Assembly: GCA_946999645.1 (NCBI GenBank)
Contig: CAMQDS010000019.1
Span: 1-21,906 of the forward strand
Length of the DNA: 21,906 bases
DNA from: an uncultured Bacteroidales bacterium
GTDB taxonomy: Bacteria > Bacteroidota > Bacteroidia > Bacteroidales > UBA932
Direction of reading: 5' to 3'
The notes beneath the pieces were generated by a model. That model was not told the origin of the DNA, ran no database searches, and was given only the letters and a program-made list of their open reading frames with translations. The stretch's first letter is position 1. The number at the start of each line of letters is the position of its first letter. Position numbers and translations under genes: made by a program. Positions 1 through 4,917 of this stretch are shown here, one piece after another.

Positions 1-553
1 TTAGCTCCTTATTATGAGTATGTAGCAAGTTACTTATCAAATTCAGCCTCTTTGATAAGCTGATGTGTACTTTTTAATTGCTTTCCCATGTCACAAATAT
101 AGTTCATATTTGTGACATGGCAAAATGTTAAGCAACCCGCTCTTGCCTCGGCACCTTCCAGTGTCAAGTGCAACACAGTTACAAATGTAGGGAAAAAACT
201 TCGTAGGGAGTTAGCTCATTCCATTTAAATCTTTTGACCCACCTCTGGAACTACCTCCAAGGGAGGGTACTTTTGTACGCTTCGTTTTGCGCTTACTACT
301 GGAAATCGCACTTGACGTTCATAGTTTTACCCTTTTTATGCAGTGAAATTTGAATCTATGAACTCGAAATCTAGCATACCATCTTGAGTAGATTTTATAT
401 CTTTGCAGATATTGAATAGAGAGTTCTTTGAAGCACTGCAGAATGAAGATAGGAAAAGAAACTTGCTCGTTTCCAACTCGTAACCCTTTTGCCCTACACT
501 CTTTCCTGCTCTATTGATTATCTGAAAGATACAAGTTTCTTGAACCTTTTGCG
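1..553. other. GC-rich stretch without a convincing gene; probable mobile-element or host remnant
   Basis: I see no gene I can support here. Base composition differs sharply from the DNA to its right: positions 121-180 hold 30 G/C of 60 and 241-300 hold 29 of 60, while 601-660 hold only 8 of 60. On the minus strand there are short open stretches with plausible composition. One reads ...KRTKVPSLGGSSRGGSKD... and stops near 212; another ends with MGKQLKSTHQLIKEAEFDK and a stop near 60. Neither has a good start or enough length. A 9-bp inverted pair (GTCAAGTGC near 163-171, GCACTTGAC near 308-316) brackets part of the region. The stretch ends abruptly at 553/554, where phage-like AT-rich sequence begins. 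It could be the edge of an insertion sequence, a mobilizable element or host chromosome. Confidence 0.45.
86..120. repeat. Perfect 15-bp inverted repeat with 5-nt loop
   Basis: The arms CCATGTCACAAATAT (86-100) and ATATTTGTGACATGG (106-120) are exact reverse complements around AGTTC. There is no T-run on either side, so a terminator is unlikely. On the minus strand the right-hand side contains TATATTTG, which fits the Bacteroidota -7 promoter consensus TAnnTTTG, about 10 nt before an ATG. It may be an operator or promoter palindrome or the end of a mobile element; the role is inference. Confidence 0.6.
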
Positions 554-691
554 GGCGTAGTTTGGCAGATATTATCACTGTTTATTACATTTATAATTAT
601 TGTAATACTAAAAATTAAATTGAAAAATCGTGAATTTAAAAAATTTATTATTGATAATGTAACCAATGCTACTAAAGACAATAATCAGTAA
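554..691 (+). pseudogene. Truncated second copy of the membrane-protein gene at 1433-1786
   Basis: This is the last 45 codons of the downstream membrane-protein gene, starting exactly at the codon equivalent to Gly73 and keeping the stop codon. Nucleotide identity is complete from 554 to 661. A few substitutions follow, giving Ala-to-Thr, Ser-to-Ala and Ser-to-Asn changes near the C-terminus. The first 72 codons, including the start and the first membrane segment, are missing, and unrelated GC-rich DNA abuts the break. The frame therefore has no start of its own and is presumably dead. It lies on the far side of the tRNA fragment from the intact copy, which suggests duplication followed by disruption, or a leftover from a related element that used the same site. 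Confidence 0.85.
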
Positions 692-717
692 TTTATAGTA
701 GTTTGGTTATAAAAAAA
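554..717 (+). repeat. Direct repeat of 1649-1812 (offset 1095 bp)
   Basis: The segment matches 1649-1812 at a constant offset of 1095 bp without gaps. I count about nine mismatches, all in the last 56 bp. Similarity runs past the stop codon into the intergenic DNA and fades where the next gene starts in the intact copy: GTTATG there has become GTTATA here, so the lipoprotein start codon is not preserved. The abrupt left edge and gradual right edge indicate a breakpoint at 553/554 and normal divergence at the other end. Confidence 0.9.
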
Positions 718-748
718 TACGATAAAAGAATAAAATAATTATTCTATA

Positions 749-784
749 TAAAAAAAGCCTTGCAATATGCTGCAAGGCTTTTTT
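749..784. terminator. Rho-independent terminator hairpin, probably bidirectional
   Basis: A perfect 10-bp stem, AAGCCTTGCA (755-764) with TGCAAGGCTT (771-780), encloses the loop ATATGC. An A-run precedes it and a T-run follows, so it can act on both strands. On the minus strand it begins only a few bases after the 3' end of the tRNA-Val fragment, where a tRNA gene's own terminator would sit. On the plus strand it would stop transcripts entering from the disrupted membrane-protein copy. Confidence 0.85.
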
Positions 785-788
785 CGTG

Positions 789-838
789 TGGGAGCAGAGG
801 GAGTCGAACCCCCGACCCTCTGCTTGTAAGGCAGATGC
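789..838 (-). other. 3' half of tRNA-Val(UAC); probable phage attachment-site core
   Basis: On the minus strand this reads as tRNA positions 24-73. It has the anticodon arm TCTGC / CTTACAA / GCAGA (loop anticodon TAC, so valine), a five-base variable loop GGGTC, the T-arm GGGGG TTCGACT CCCTC with one G-T pair, the acceptor 3' strand TGCTCCC and discriminator A. No CCA is encoded. Upstream of position 24 the sequence becomes AT-rich, with no D-arm, and the partner acceptor strand GGGAGCA is absent, so this cannot be a working tRNA. Tyrosine integrases commonly use the anticodon-loop-to-3'-end half of a tRNA as the att core, and the break at the base of the anticodon arm fits that. A decayed phage tRNA gene is the alternative. 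No integrase lies in the window. Confidence 0.75.
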
Positions 839-854
839 GTAATGTTTATATATA

Positions 855-867
855 ATTGTTTAACAAT
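855..867. promoter_or_regulatory. 13-bp palindrome in the leader of the plus-strand operon
   Basis: ATTGTT-T-AACAAT is a perfect inverted repeat of two 6-bp arms in the 104-bp AT-rich gap between the tRNA fragment and the first plus-strand gene. A repressor operator or an integrase/excisionase arm site would fit the position. In such AT-rich DNA a palindrome this short can also arise by chance. I found no clear Bacteroidota promoter (TTTG plus TAnnTTTG) in the gap. Confidence 0.25.
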
Positions 868-942
868 AATTTACAGTAACTATAAAATTACTCTGCACAG
901 TTTTATGCAAAGTAAGAATAAATAATAAAAATTTAATAAACT

Positions 943-1419
943 ATGAATTACAATCTTTCAGATAAATTCGATAGAGGAAAATTTATAAAAAGAGCAAACC
1001 GTCTATTGAAATACAAACGTAAAAATGTATCTTTGACTGACGAATCAGACAGAACATTAAAACAAAATTCTTATATCCACATCCTGTGCAGAATTTTAGC
1101 AGTTGAAACAGGAGTAACGGAGGCATATGCAAAACAAGTTTACTTTAAACGGCTTGCAAATCCGTCTGTCTTTATAACAACAACAAAAGATAAATTGTCA
1201 GGACAAACATTTAATTATATAAAAAGTACAAGTGATTTAACAATTGATGAAATGAGAAAAGCAATCTCAGGATTCCTAAAATGGGCTGCAGATAATGGAT
1301 ATTATCTTCCCAAAGCCACACTACATCAGGATGGCACAATGAGTTTTAGTTCAGAAGCAGAAATGAATGCTTATAATCAAGCCGTTGTAAAAACAAGTAA
1401 ATTAGAAAATTTACTATAA
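943..1419 (+). CDS. NinB-like recombination protein
   Basis: This 158-residue protein resembles small NinB/Orf-type proteins common in Bacteroidales phages. The diagnostic parts are a basic N-terminus, the TLKQNSYIHILCRILAVE segment (about residues 39-56), the TEAYAKQVYFKRLANP segment (about 59-74) and the SDLTIDEMRKAISGFLKWA helix near 97-115. NinB of lambda is a single-strand-DNA-binding recombination mediator, so a role in phage recombination or repair is likely. The fold assignment is from family resemblance only. No Shine-Dalgarno sequence precedes the ATG; the leader is A-rich, as is usual in Bacteroidota. It is the first gene of the plus-strand group, 13 nt before the membrane-protein gene, and probably belongs to the early genes. 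Confidence 0.65.
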   Translation: MNYNLSDKFDRGKFIKRANRLLKYKRKNVSLTDESDRTLKQNSYIHILCRILAVETGVTEAYAKQVYFKRLANPSVFITTTKDKLSGQTFNYIKSTSDLTIDEMRKAISGFLKWAADNGYYLPKATLHQDGTMSFSSEAEMNAYNQAVVKTSKLENLL

Positions 1420-1432
1420 AACAATAATCAAT

Positions 1433-1786
1433 ATGAAAAAGTTACTCGAAGATCAAATAACAATAATAAAACACGATATAAAAACAGCACAGACTATTTT
1501 CTGGATATTGCTTATATTTTTAATATTAACTGTTTTTGCTGCCAATGCATTTTCCGCTGCAAATTTTTTACGTGGAATTTTTGATGATAGTAGTGAAGAT
1601 TTTTATGAAGTTATAATGTTTTCATTCTTATTTACATTATTTAGTTTAGGCGTAGTTTGGCAGATATTATCACTGTTTATTACATTTATAATTATTGTAA
1701 TACTAAAAATTAAATTGAAAAATCGTGAATTTAAAAAATTTATTATTGATAATGTAGCCAATTCTACTAAGGACAGTAATCAGTAA
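1433..1786 (+). CDS. Small integral membrane protein, function unknown
   Basis: This 117-residue protein starts with a charged stretch, then has a hydrophobic segment at about 21-42, a short acidic loop (DDSSEDF near 51-57) and a long hydrophobic block at about 61-92 that could be one or two further membrane passes. It ends in a basic, polar tail (KLKNREFKKF). I do not recognise a family. It sits between the NinB-like gene and a lipoprotein gene in the same direction, so it may act at the cell envelope, for example in superinfection exclusion; that is inference from topology only. Its last 45 codons and 3' flank occur a second time at 554-717, so the gene has been duplicated at this locus. 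Confidence 0.7.
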   Translation: MKKLLEDQITIIKHDIKTAQTIFWILLIFLILTVFAANAFSAANFLRGIFDDSSEDFYEVIMFSFLFTLFSLGVVWQILSLFITFIIIVILKIKLKNREFKKFIIDNVANSTKDSNQ

Positions 1787-1803
1787 TTTTTAGTAGTATT
1801 GTT

Positions 1804-2442
1804 ATGAAAAAGAAACTTCTCTTAAGTATACTGATAATATTCGGTATCATATTTATCAACGGTTGCTATTATGTATTCTTAGGACAAAATAAATCCATGG
1901 ATAAGATACGTATAGGAAAAGAACTGAATGCATACGAATGCTTCTCTGTCTATACAATGCACACCGCTATGTGGATGTTCTTTGGTTGGTTATCCCCTGC
2001 AGCAGCAGTTGAAACATTCAACATGCAGTTTGCATACAAAGATGAAACAGATACGATAAGACACAACAACAGATTGATAAAAAACTCTGTTCTTTCAAAC
2101 AAAGTAATTAACATAATGAAGCATTTAAACCAAGGACAGAAAGAGAAACTATTATGGGAAAATGAACCTTACACATTTGGATTTAATCATTCCAGAGAAG
2201 TTGCAGCGGCTTTGGCTGTGAATGGAGGGACTGTATCAAGAGAAATAGACAAGAAAACTGGCAAAGACTGTTTCTTCGTTAGGATTAATAACTGCTGGAG
2301 TAAAACAGCTGTTGTTTCATTGGTTAAGACAAGAATATTCAACTTGAAAATAAATGAAGGGCTGTATCGTTACCTTCAGGATAAAGGAATACTGAATAAC
2401 TACAATGCAGAGTTCTGTTTTCCTGTTGAAGATATTTTGTAA
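1804..2442 (+). CDS. Putative lipoprotein, function unknown
   Basis: This 212-residue protein has a lipoprotein signal peptide: MKKK, a hydrophobic core, then FING before Cys21. The mature protein would be anchored in an envelope membrane. A second hydrophobic stretch (TAMWMFFGWLSPAAAVETF) falls near residues 54-72. The rest is polar and probably globular, with EKLLWENEPYTFGFNHSREV as a recognisable central block. I do not recognise the family. It follows the membrane-protein gene by 17 nt without a Shine-Dalgarno sequence and ends in TAA TAA, before the terminator at 2499-2535. A surface lipoprotein expressed next to a small membrane protein fits a host-modifying (moron-like) pair, for example receptor masking, but nothing in the sequence proves this. 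Confidence 0.7.
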   Translation: MKKKLLLSILIIFGIIFINGCYYVFLGQNKSMDKIRIGKELNAYECFSVYTMHTAMWMFFGWLSPAAAVETFNMQFAYKDETDTIRHNNRLIKNSVLSNKVINIMKHLNQGQKEKLLWENEPYTFGFNHSREVAAALAVNGGTVSREIDKKTGKDCFFVRINNCWSKTAVVSLVKTRIFNLKINEGLYRYLQDKGILNNYNAEFCFPVEDIL

Positions 2443-2498
2443 TAAATCTGTCTTAAATAAAATTTACAACTATATAATTTTCAATAACTTTAATTTTT

Positions 2499-2535
2499 AA
2501 AAGAAGTCATCAAAATATGGTGACTTCTTTTTTTA
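2499..2535 (+). terminator. Terminator between converging transcription units
   Basis: The 11-bp stem AAAAGAAGTCA (2499-2509) with TGACTTCTTTT (2521-2531) can be extended inward by two more pairs and is followed by T's to 2534. It ends the plus-strand operon. The A-run in its left arm gives a T-run on the other strand, so it probably also stops the long minus-strand transcript that ends after 2641. Confidence 0.85.
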
Positions 2536-2571
2536 TTATTTCTTTATCAAATAAATACGAGAAAAAAAAAT

Positions 2572-2634
2572 AAAGTCGACGATGCTTCCAACGCTGACAC
2601 CTTTAAAGCACAAATGAATCATAGATTAAATTAG
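2572..2634 (+). other. Possible coding remnant (20 codons) between converging operons
   Basis: A frame reading KVDDASNADTFKAQMNHRLN and then TAG lies in the 106-bp gap between the terminator and the end of the spanin gene. It is more GC-rich than the flanking A/T runs and protein-like in composition, but it has no start. It may be the tail of a deleted gene left when the lysis block was joined here, or chance. Confidence 0.2.
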
Positions 2635-2640
2635 TTGTAA

Positions 2641-3165
2641 CTATATAATTCTTTTAAGAAGTTTCATTACAATTAATAATATCTTTACATAATTCTTCAT
2701 CAATGCTTTTCCTGCAAAGAAAATTAACAAAACCCAAAAACCAACCTGCTGTGTCTTACTCCACCAAGAAAGGGGTTTTTTGACTATTATAGGGACTTTC
2801 TCCACTCTTACCCTATCTCTGTATATAATACTATCTTTGCGTACCTCTTTGGTCTTTATTTCGACCTTTACAGGCGTTGATTTAGTTTGTAGCGAATGGT
2901 GCAGAAATCCTGCCGTGTCTATACTCGCGTCTGATTGAGCGAAGGCATTTTCAAGGTGTGAGGTCGTGTCTTTAATAACAACTCTTTCTGTGATTCGTGG
3001 CACTCTGATTTCCACCGTGTCCCGTATGTAGTTCGTTACTTCTTTGACTTTGATTTTTTCTATCGTGGTGTCCGTCTTTGTATGTACGGCTTTGCCACAA
3101 GTGCCGCAACTCGTGGCTATCACACAAAATACAACTGCAAGAAGTACTGATATTATTCTTTTCAT
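2641..3165 (-). CDS. Spanin-like lysis protein (lipoprotein signal plus C-terminal TM)
   Basis: I start this gene at the ATG at 3165. That start overlaps the upstream stop as ATGA and has AGGAGG nine bases before it; an earlier in-frame ATG at 3204 lies deep in the upstream gene. The 174-residue product has a lipoprotein signal with VIATS before Cys20. A charged, extended periplasmic region follows (about 25-130), rich in alternating Val/Ile/Arg/Glu/Thr, then PLSWWSKTQQ and a membrane segment from about 141 to 157. A second hydrophobic stretch runs to the C-terminus. Outer-membrane lipid anchor plus inner-membrane anchor in one chain is the layout of unimolecular spanins such as T1 gp11, which fuse the two membranes at the last lysis step. 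It is the last gene of the lysis cassette and the only gene here ending in TAG. Confidence 0.75.
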   Translation of the reverse strand: MKRIISVLLAVVFCVIATSCGTCGKAVHTKTDTTIEKIKVKEVTNYIRDTVEIRVPRITERVVIKDTTSHLENAFAQSDASIDTAGFLHHSLQTKSTPVKVEIKTKEVRKDSIIYRDRVRVEKVPIIVKKPLSWWSKTQQVGFWVLLIFFAGKALMKNYVKILLIVMKLLKRII

Positions 3166-3575
3166 CTTCTCACTCCTCCTAACTTGTCCGCCCACTTCTC
3201 CCACGGCTGATTATAATACCATTTAACGGCTCTACTATATTCCCAATCCTTGTGAAATAATCTATCATAGACATTCCCGAAAAGGGAGGGCAAACCAATC
3301 AAAGGGAGGTACAACCAACCAAGCAGCCTTGACTGGATACAGTGACCCAATTCGTGATTTAGACAATCCATATCTTCCAAAGAAGTAGGATTTAATATAA
3401 TGTAGTTCCCTAAAGAAACCCCCGAAGGCATTTTGTCGGTTATATAAAGGCTAATATCCACGTCCTCTGTCAAGTCTTTCTTCTTTGCATCGTTGTAGTA
3501 TGCCAACAAGAACAAGGCTACCAAGTTTTGCGGCAACTGCCATATATAGACGAGTGCTTTTAAAAATGCTTTCAT
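3162..3575 (-). CDS. HELGH zinc-metallopeptidase-like protein of the lysis cassette
   Basis: This 137-residue protein carries His-Glu-Leu-Gly-His at 74-78, the zincin signature (two His ligands, catalytic Glu). A plausible third ligand is Glu126 in PWEKWADKLGG near the C-terminus, which has the form of the E-x-x-A-D helix of small phage and bacterial zincins. A hydrophobic segment at about 8-26 may be a membrane anchor or uncleaved signal, and another lies at 84-100. The start overlaps the endolysin stop by 4 nt, and the stop overlaps the spanin start by 4 nt, so the three are translationally coupled. The substrate is unknown: it could help breach the envelope or process a lysis or virion protein. 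The motif is clear; the role is inferred from position. Confidence 0.65.
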   Translation of the reverse strand: MKAFLKALVYIWQLPQNLVALFLLAYYNDAKKKDLTEDVDISLYITDKMPSGVSLGNYIILNPTSLEDMDCLNHELGHCIQSRLLGWLYLPLIGLPSLFGNVYDRLFHKDWEYSRAVKWYYNQPWEKWADKLGGVRR

Positions 3576-4003
3576 AGTTTTATTTTTTCTCCTCTATAGG
3601 TCTTTGAATATAAGACTTGCCCCCGTTGGTCGCCTTTCAGTTTGTGGCTGAAATGGACGAAATTAGGATATAAAATCATTTGGTCGAAGGGCAACTGCAT
3701 ATTATAGGCAACTTGTGCCAATGCTGCTGGGTTCTCTGCTGCTATGTCTGCTGCTTCGGCTTTGGTGTGTTGGCTTGTTGGTACTCCTCCAACCTCACTA
3801 TTTAGCCGTTCACATCTATAACCGCTATTGATATGCAAGGGCTTGCCCCACCTATCCCTTAACGGCTGCAAAACCTCCAAAACCAATGCACGGCAAGCAT
3901 CCCTTTTCTCAAATGTATCTATGATATTTAATATCCCTTTAGCCTTTGCCGTTGGACTTTCTTCAAATTCTCTATAACTAAAATCTTTGCTTATAGTTCC
4001 CAT
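3572..4003 (-). CDS. Peptidase M15-family endolysin (L,D/D,D-carboxypeptidase-like)
   Basis: This 143-residue single-domain protein is typical of peptidase M15_3 lysins, which cut peptide bonds in peptidoglycan. Visible motifs are the N-terminal SYREFEESPTA, INSGYRCERLN (58-68) with the conserved S-G-Y-R, SQHTKAEAAD (77-86) with zinc ligands His79 and Asp86, and FVHFSH (115-120) supplying His117. There is no signal peptide, so it probably needs a holin, for which the one-TM protein encoded just upstream is a candidate. The gene follows that one by 3 nt and overlaps the HELGH gene by 4 nt. Length and motif order match complete members of the family. Confidence 0.88.
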   Translation of the reverse strand: MGTISKDFSYREFEESPTAKAKGILNIIDTFEKRDACRALVLEVLQPLRDRWGKPLHINSGYRCERLNSEVGGVPTSQHTKAEAADIAAENPAALAQVAYNMQLPFDQMILYPNFVHFSHKLKGDQRGQVLYSKTYRGEKIKL

Positions 4004-4006
4004 ACT

Positions 4007-4471
4007 TTAAACTTTTGTTGCTCTTTCTATTATTGCTTCTTTATTCTTCCCGTATTGTTCCAGTAACTTATTGACAGGCATATAGTCCACATCTATATCC
4101 GTTTCCTCTCTCTGCTGTTCAAGCCACTTTTGCCCCTTTCCGTTCTCTGGTCTTCGCATTGCACAGCCCATATGAAGGCATATGTGAGTAGCAGCCGTAT
4201 AGCGGTCTTCTTTCAAAATGTCTATATACTTGCACTTCTCCATAATATCAGCACGCAAAGCGGTTTTATCTGCTCTTAACTCATCTATTACCTCTTTTAG
4301 AGTTTCAACGGCTTTCGCATCATTCTCCGCCCTCTGTCCCAATGCTTCCTGCATCGAGCGTTCCGCCTTGGCTGCAAACTCTTTTTTAGTGATACGCAAA
4401 AAAATGAACTGGAAGATGTTTAACCCCCCAAACAATGCAGCAACTATTCCTAATATCTCTTCCAAATTCAT
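4007..4471 (-). CDS. One-TM coiled-coil protein, holin candidate
   Basis: This 154-residue protein begins with a single membrane segment (about 6-26), followed by a highly charged helical region (31-90) likely to form a coiled coil. A short Cys-containing block comes next (Cys98, Cys103, then MRRPENGKGQKWLEQQ) before a polar tail. Proteins of this shape, with a similar C-x4-C-x2-R-x-P block, occur next to lysins in Bacteroidales phages, and I recognise the pattern without knowing a proven function. Its place directly before the M15 endolysin makes a holin or lysis-regulator role the best guess. A tail or envelope scaffold is possible. The G+C content is high, as in the rest of the lysis block. 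Confidence 0.55.
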   Translation of the reverse strand: MNLEEILGIVAALFGGLNIFQFIFLRITKKEFAAKAERSMQEALGQRAENDAKAVETLKEVIDELRADKTALRADIMEKCKYIDILKEDRYTAATHICLHMGCAMRRPENGKGQKWLEQQREETDIDVDYMPVNKLLEQYGKNKEAIIERATKV

Positions 4472-4482
4472 ACGTCTTGTTT

Positions 4483-4911
4483 TTAAATGTGAGGATAACT
4501 ATATAGAGTTTCGTGGTATTGATAACCTTTTCCATGTTCTTTTTCTACAAAACGTATTGACATAGAAGTATTCTCTATTTCAACAAATACATTAACATAG
4601 ATAGCATGATAGCCTTCCCAGGATGAAAGCACGGCAGATGACGGGTGTGAAGCAAAATCGTTTTCAGGATCGTATATAAAATCTTCTCCAAGGGGGACAA
4701 AAAAATCTTTGTTCCAAAGTTGATTTGCACCAGAAACGCCAACATATGTTCTTAAATAAGAAATAAAATCCTCTGTTAATAAATGTGATTTTTGGTCAAA
4801 TATTTTTAACTTATTTTTCTTCTCGCGTTCTACAAGTTTCTGGTATAATTTCTTATATAACTTCCGTAAAAGGATTTTAAGCAAGTTCCAAGTAATGCGT
4901 TTCTCTGCCAT
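4483..4911 (-). CDS. Small phage structural/accessory protein with MAEKR-type N-terminus
   Basis: This 142-residue protein has no family I recognise. Its first eight residues (MAEKRITW) are almost identical to those of the adjacent fibre-like protein (MAEKRVTW). A basic amphipathic helix follows in both. The remainder has alternating hydrophobic and aromatic residues (HAIYVNVFVEIENTSMSIRF near 101-120) that suggest a compact beta-rich domain. It lies 6 nt after the fibre gene, in the same operon, and before the lysis genes. The shared N-terminus suggests both proteins dock on the same virion partner, with this one acting as a short tip or cap; that is inference. Confidence 0.5.
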   Translation of the reverse strand: MAEKRITWNLLKILLRKLYKKLYQKLVEREKKNKLKIFDQKSHLLTEDFISYLRTYVGVSGANQLWNKDFFVPLGEDFIYDPENDFASHPSSAVLSSWEGYHAIYVNVFVEIENTSMSIRFVEKEHGKGYQYHETLYSYPHI

Positions 4912-4917
4912 AGTGCT

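Noticed and set aside
336..578. 80-codon minus-strand open frame
   Set aside because: It starts inside the duplicated membrane-gene fragment on the opposite strand and crosses the 553/554 junction, so the start and frame are accidental. The part in 336-553 could be old coding sequence but has no support.
789..838. Functional tRNA gene
   Set aside because: The D-arm and the 5' acceptor strand are missing, and no GGGAGCA partner occurs in the following 105 bp, so it cannot fold as a tRNA.
943..2442. Integrase or excisionase encoded next to the att-like site
   Set aside because: None of the three plus-strand products shows the tyrosine or serine recombinase motifs, and they are too short for an integrase.
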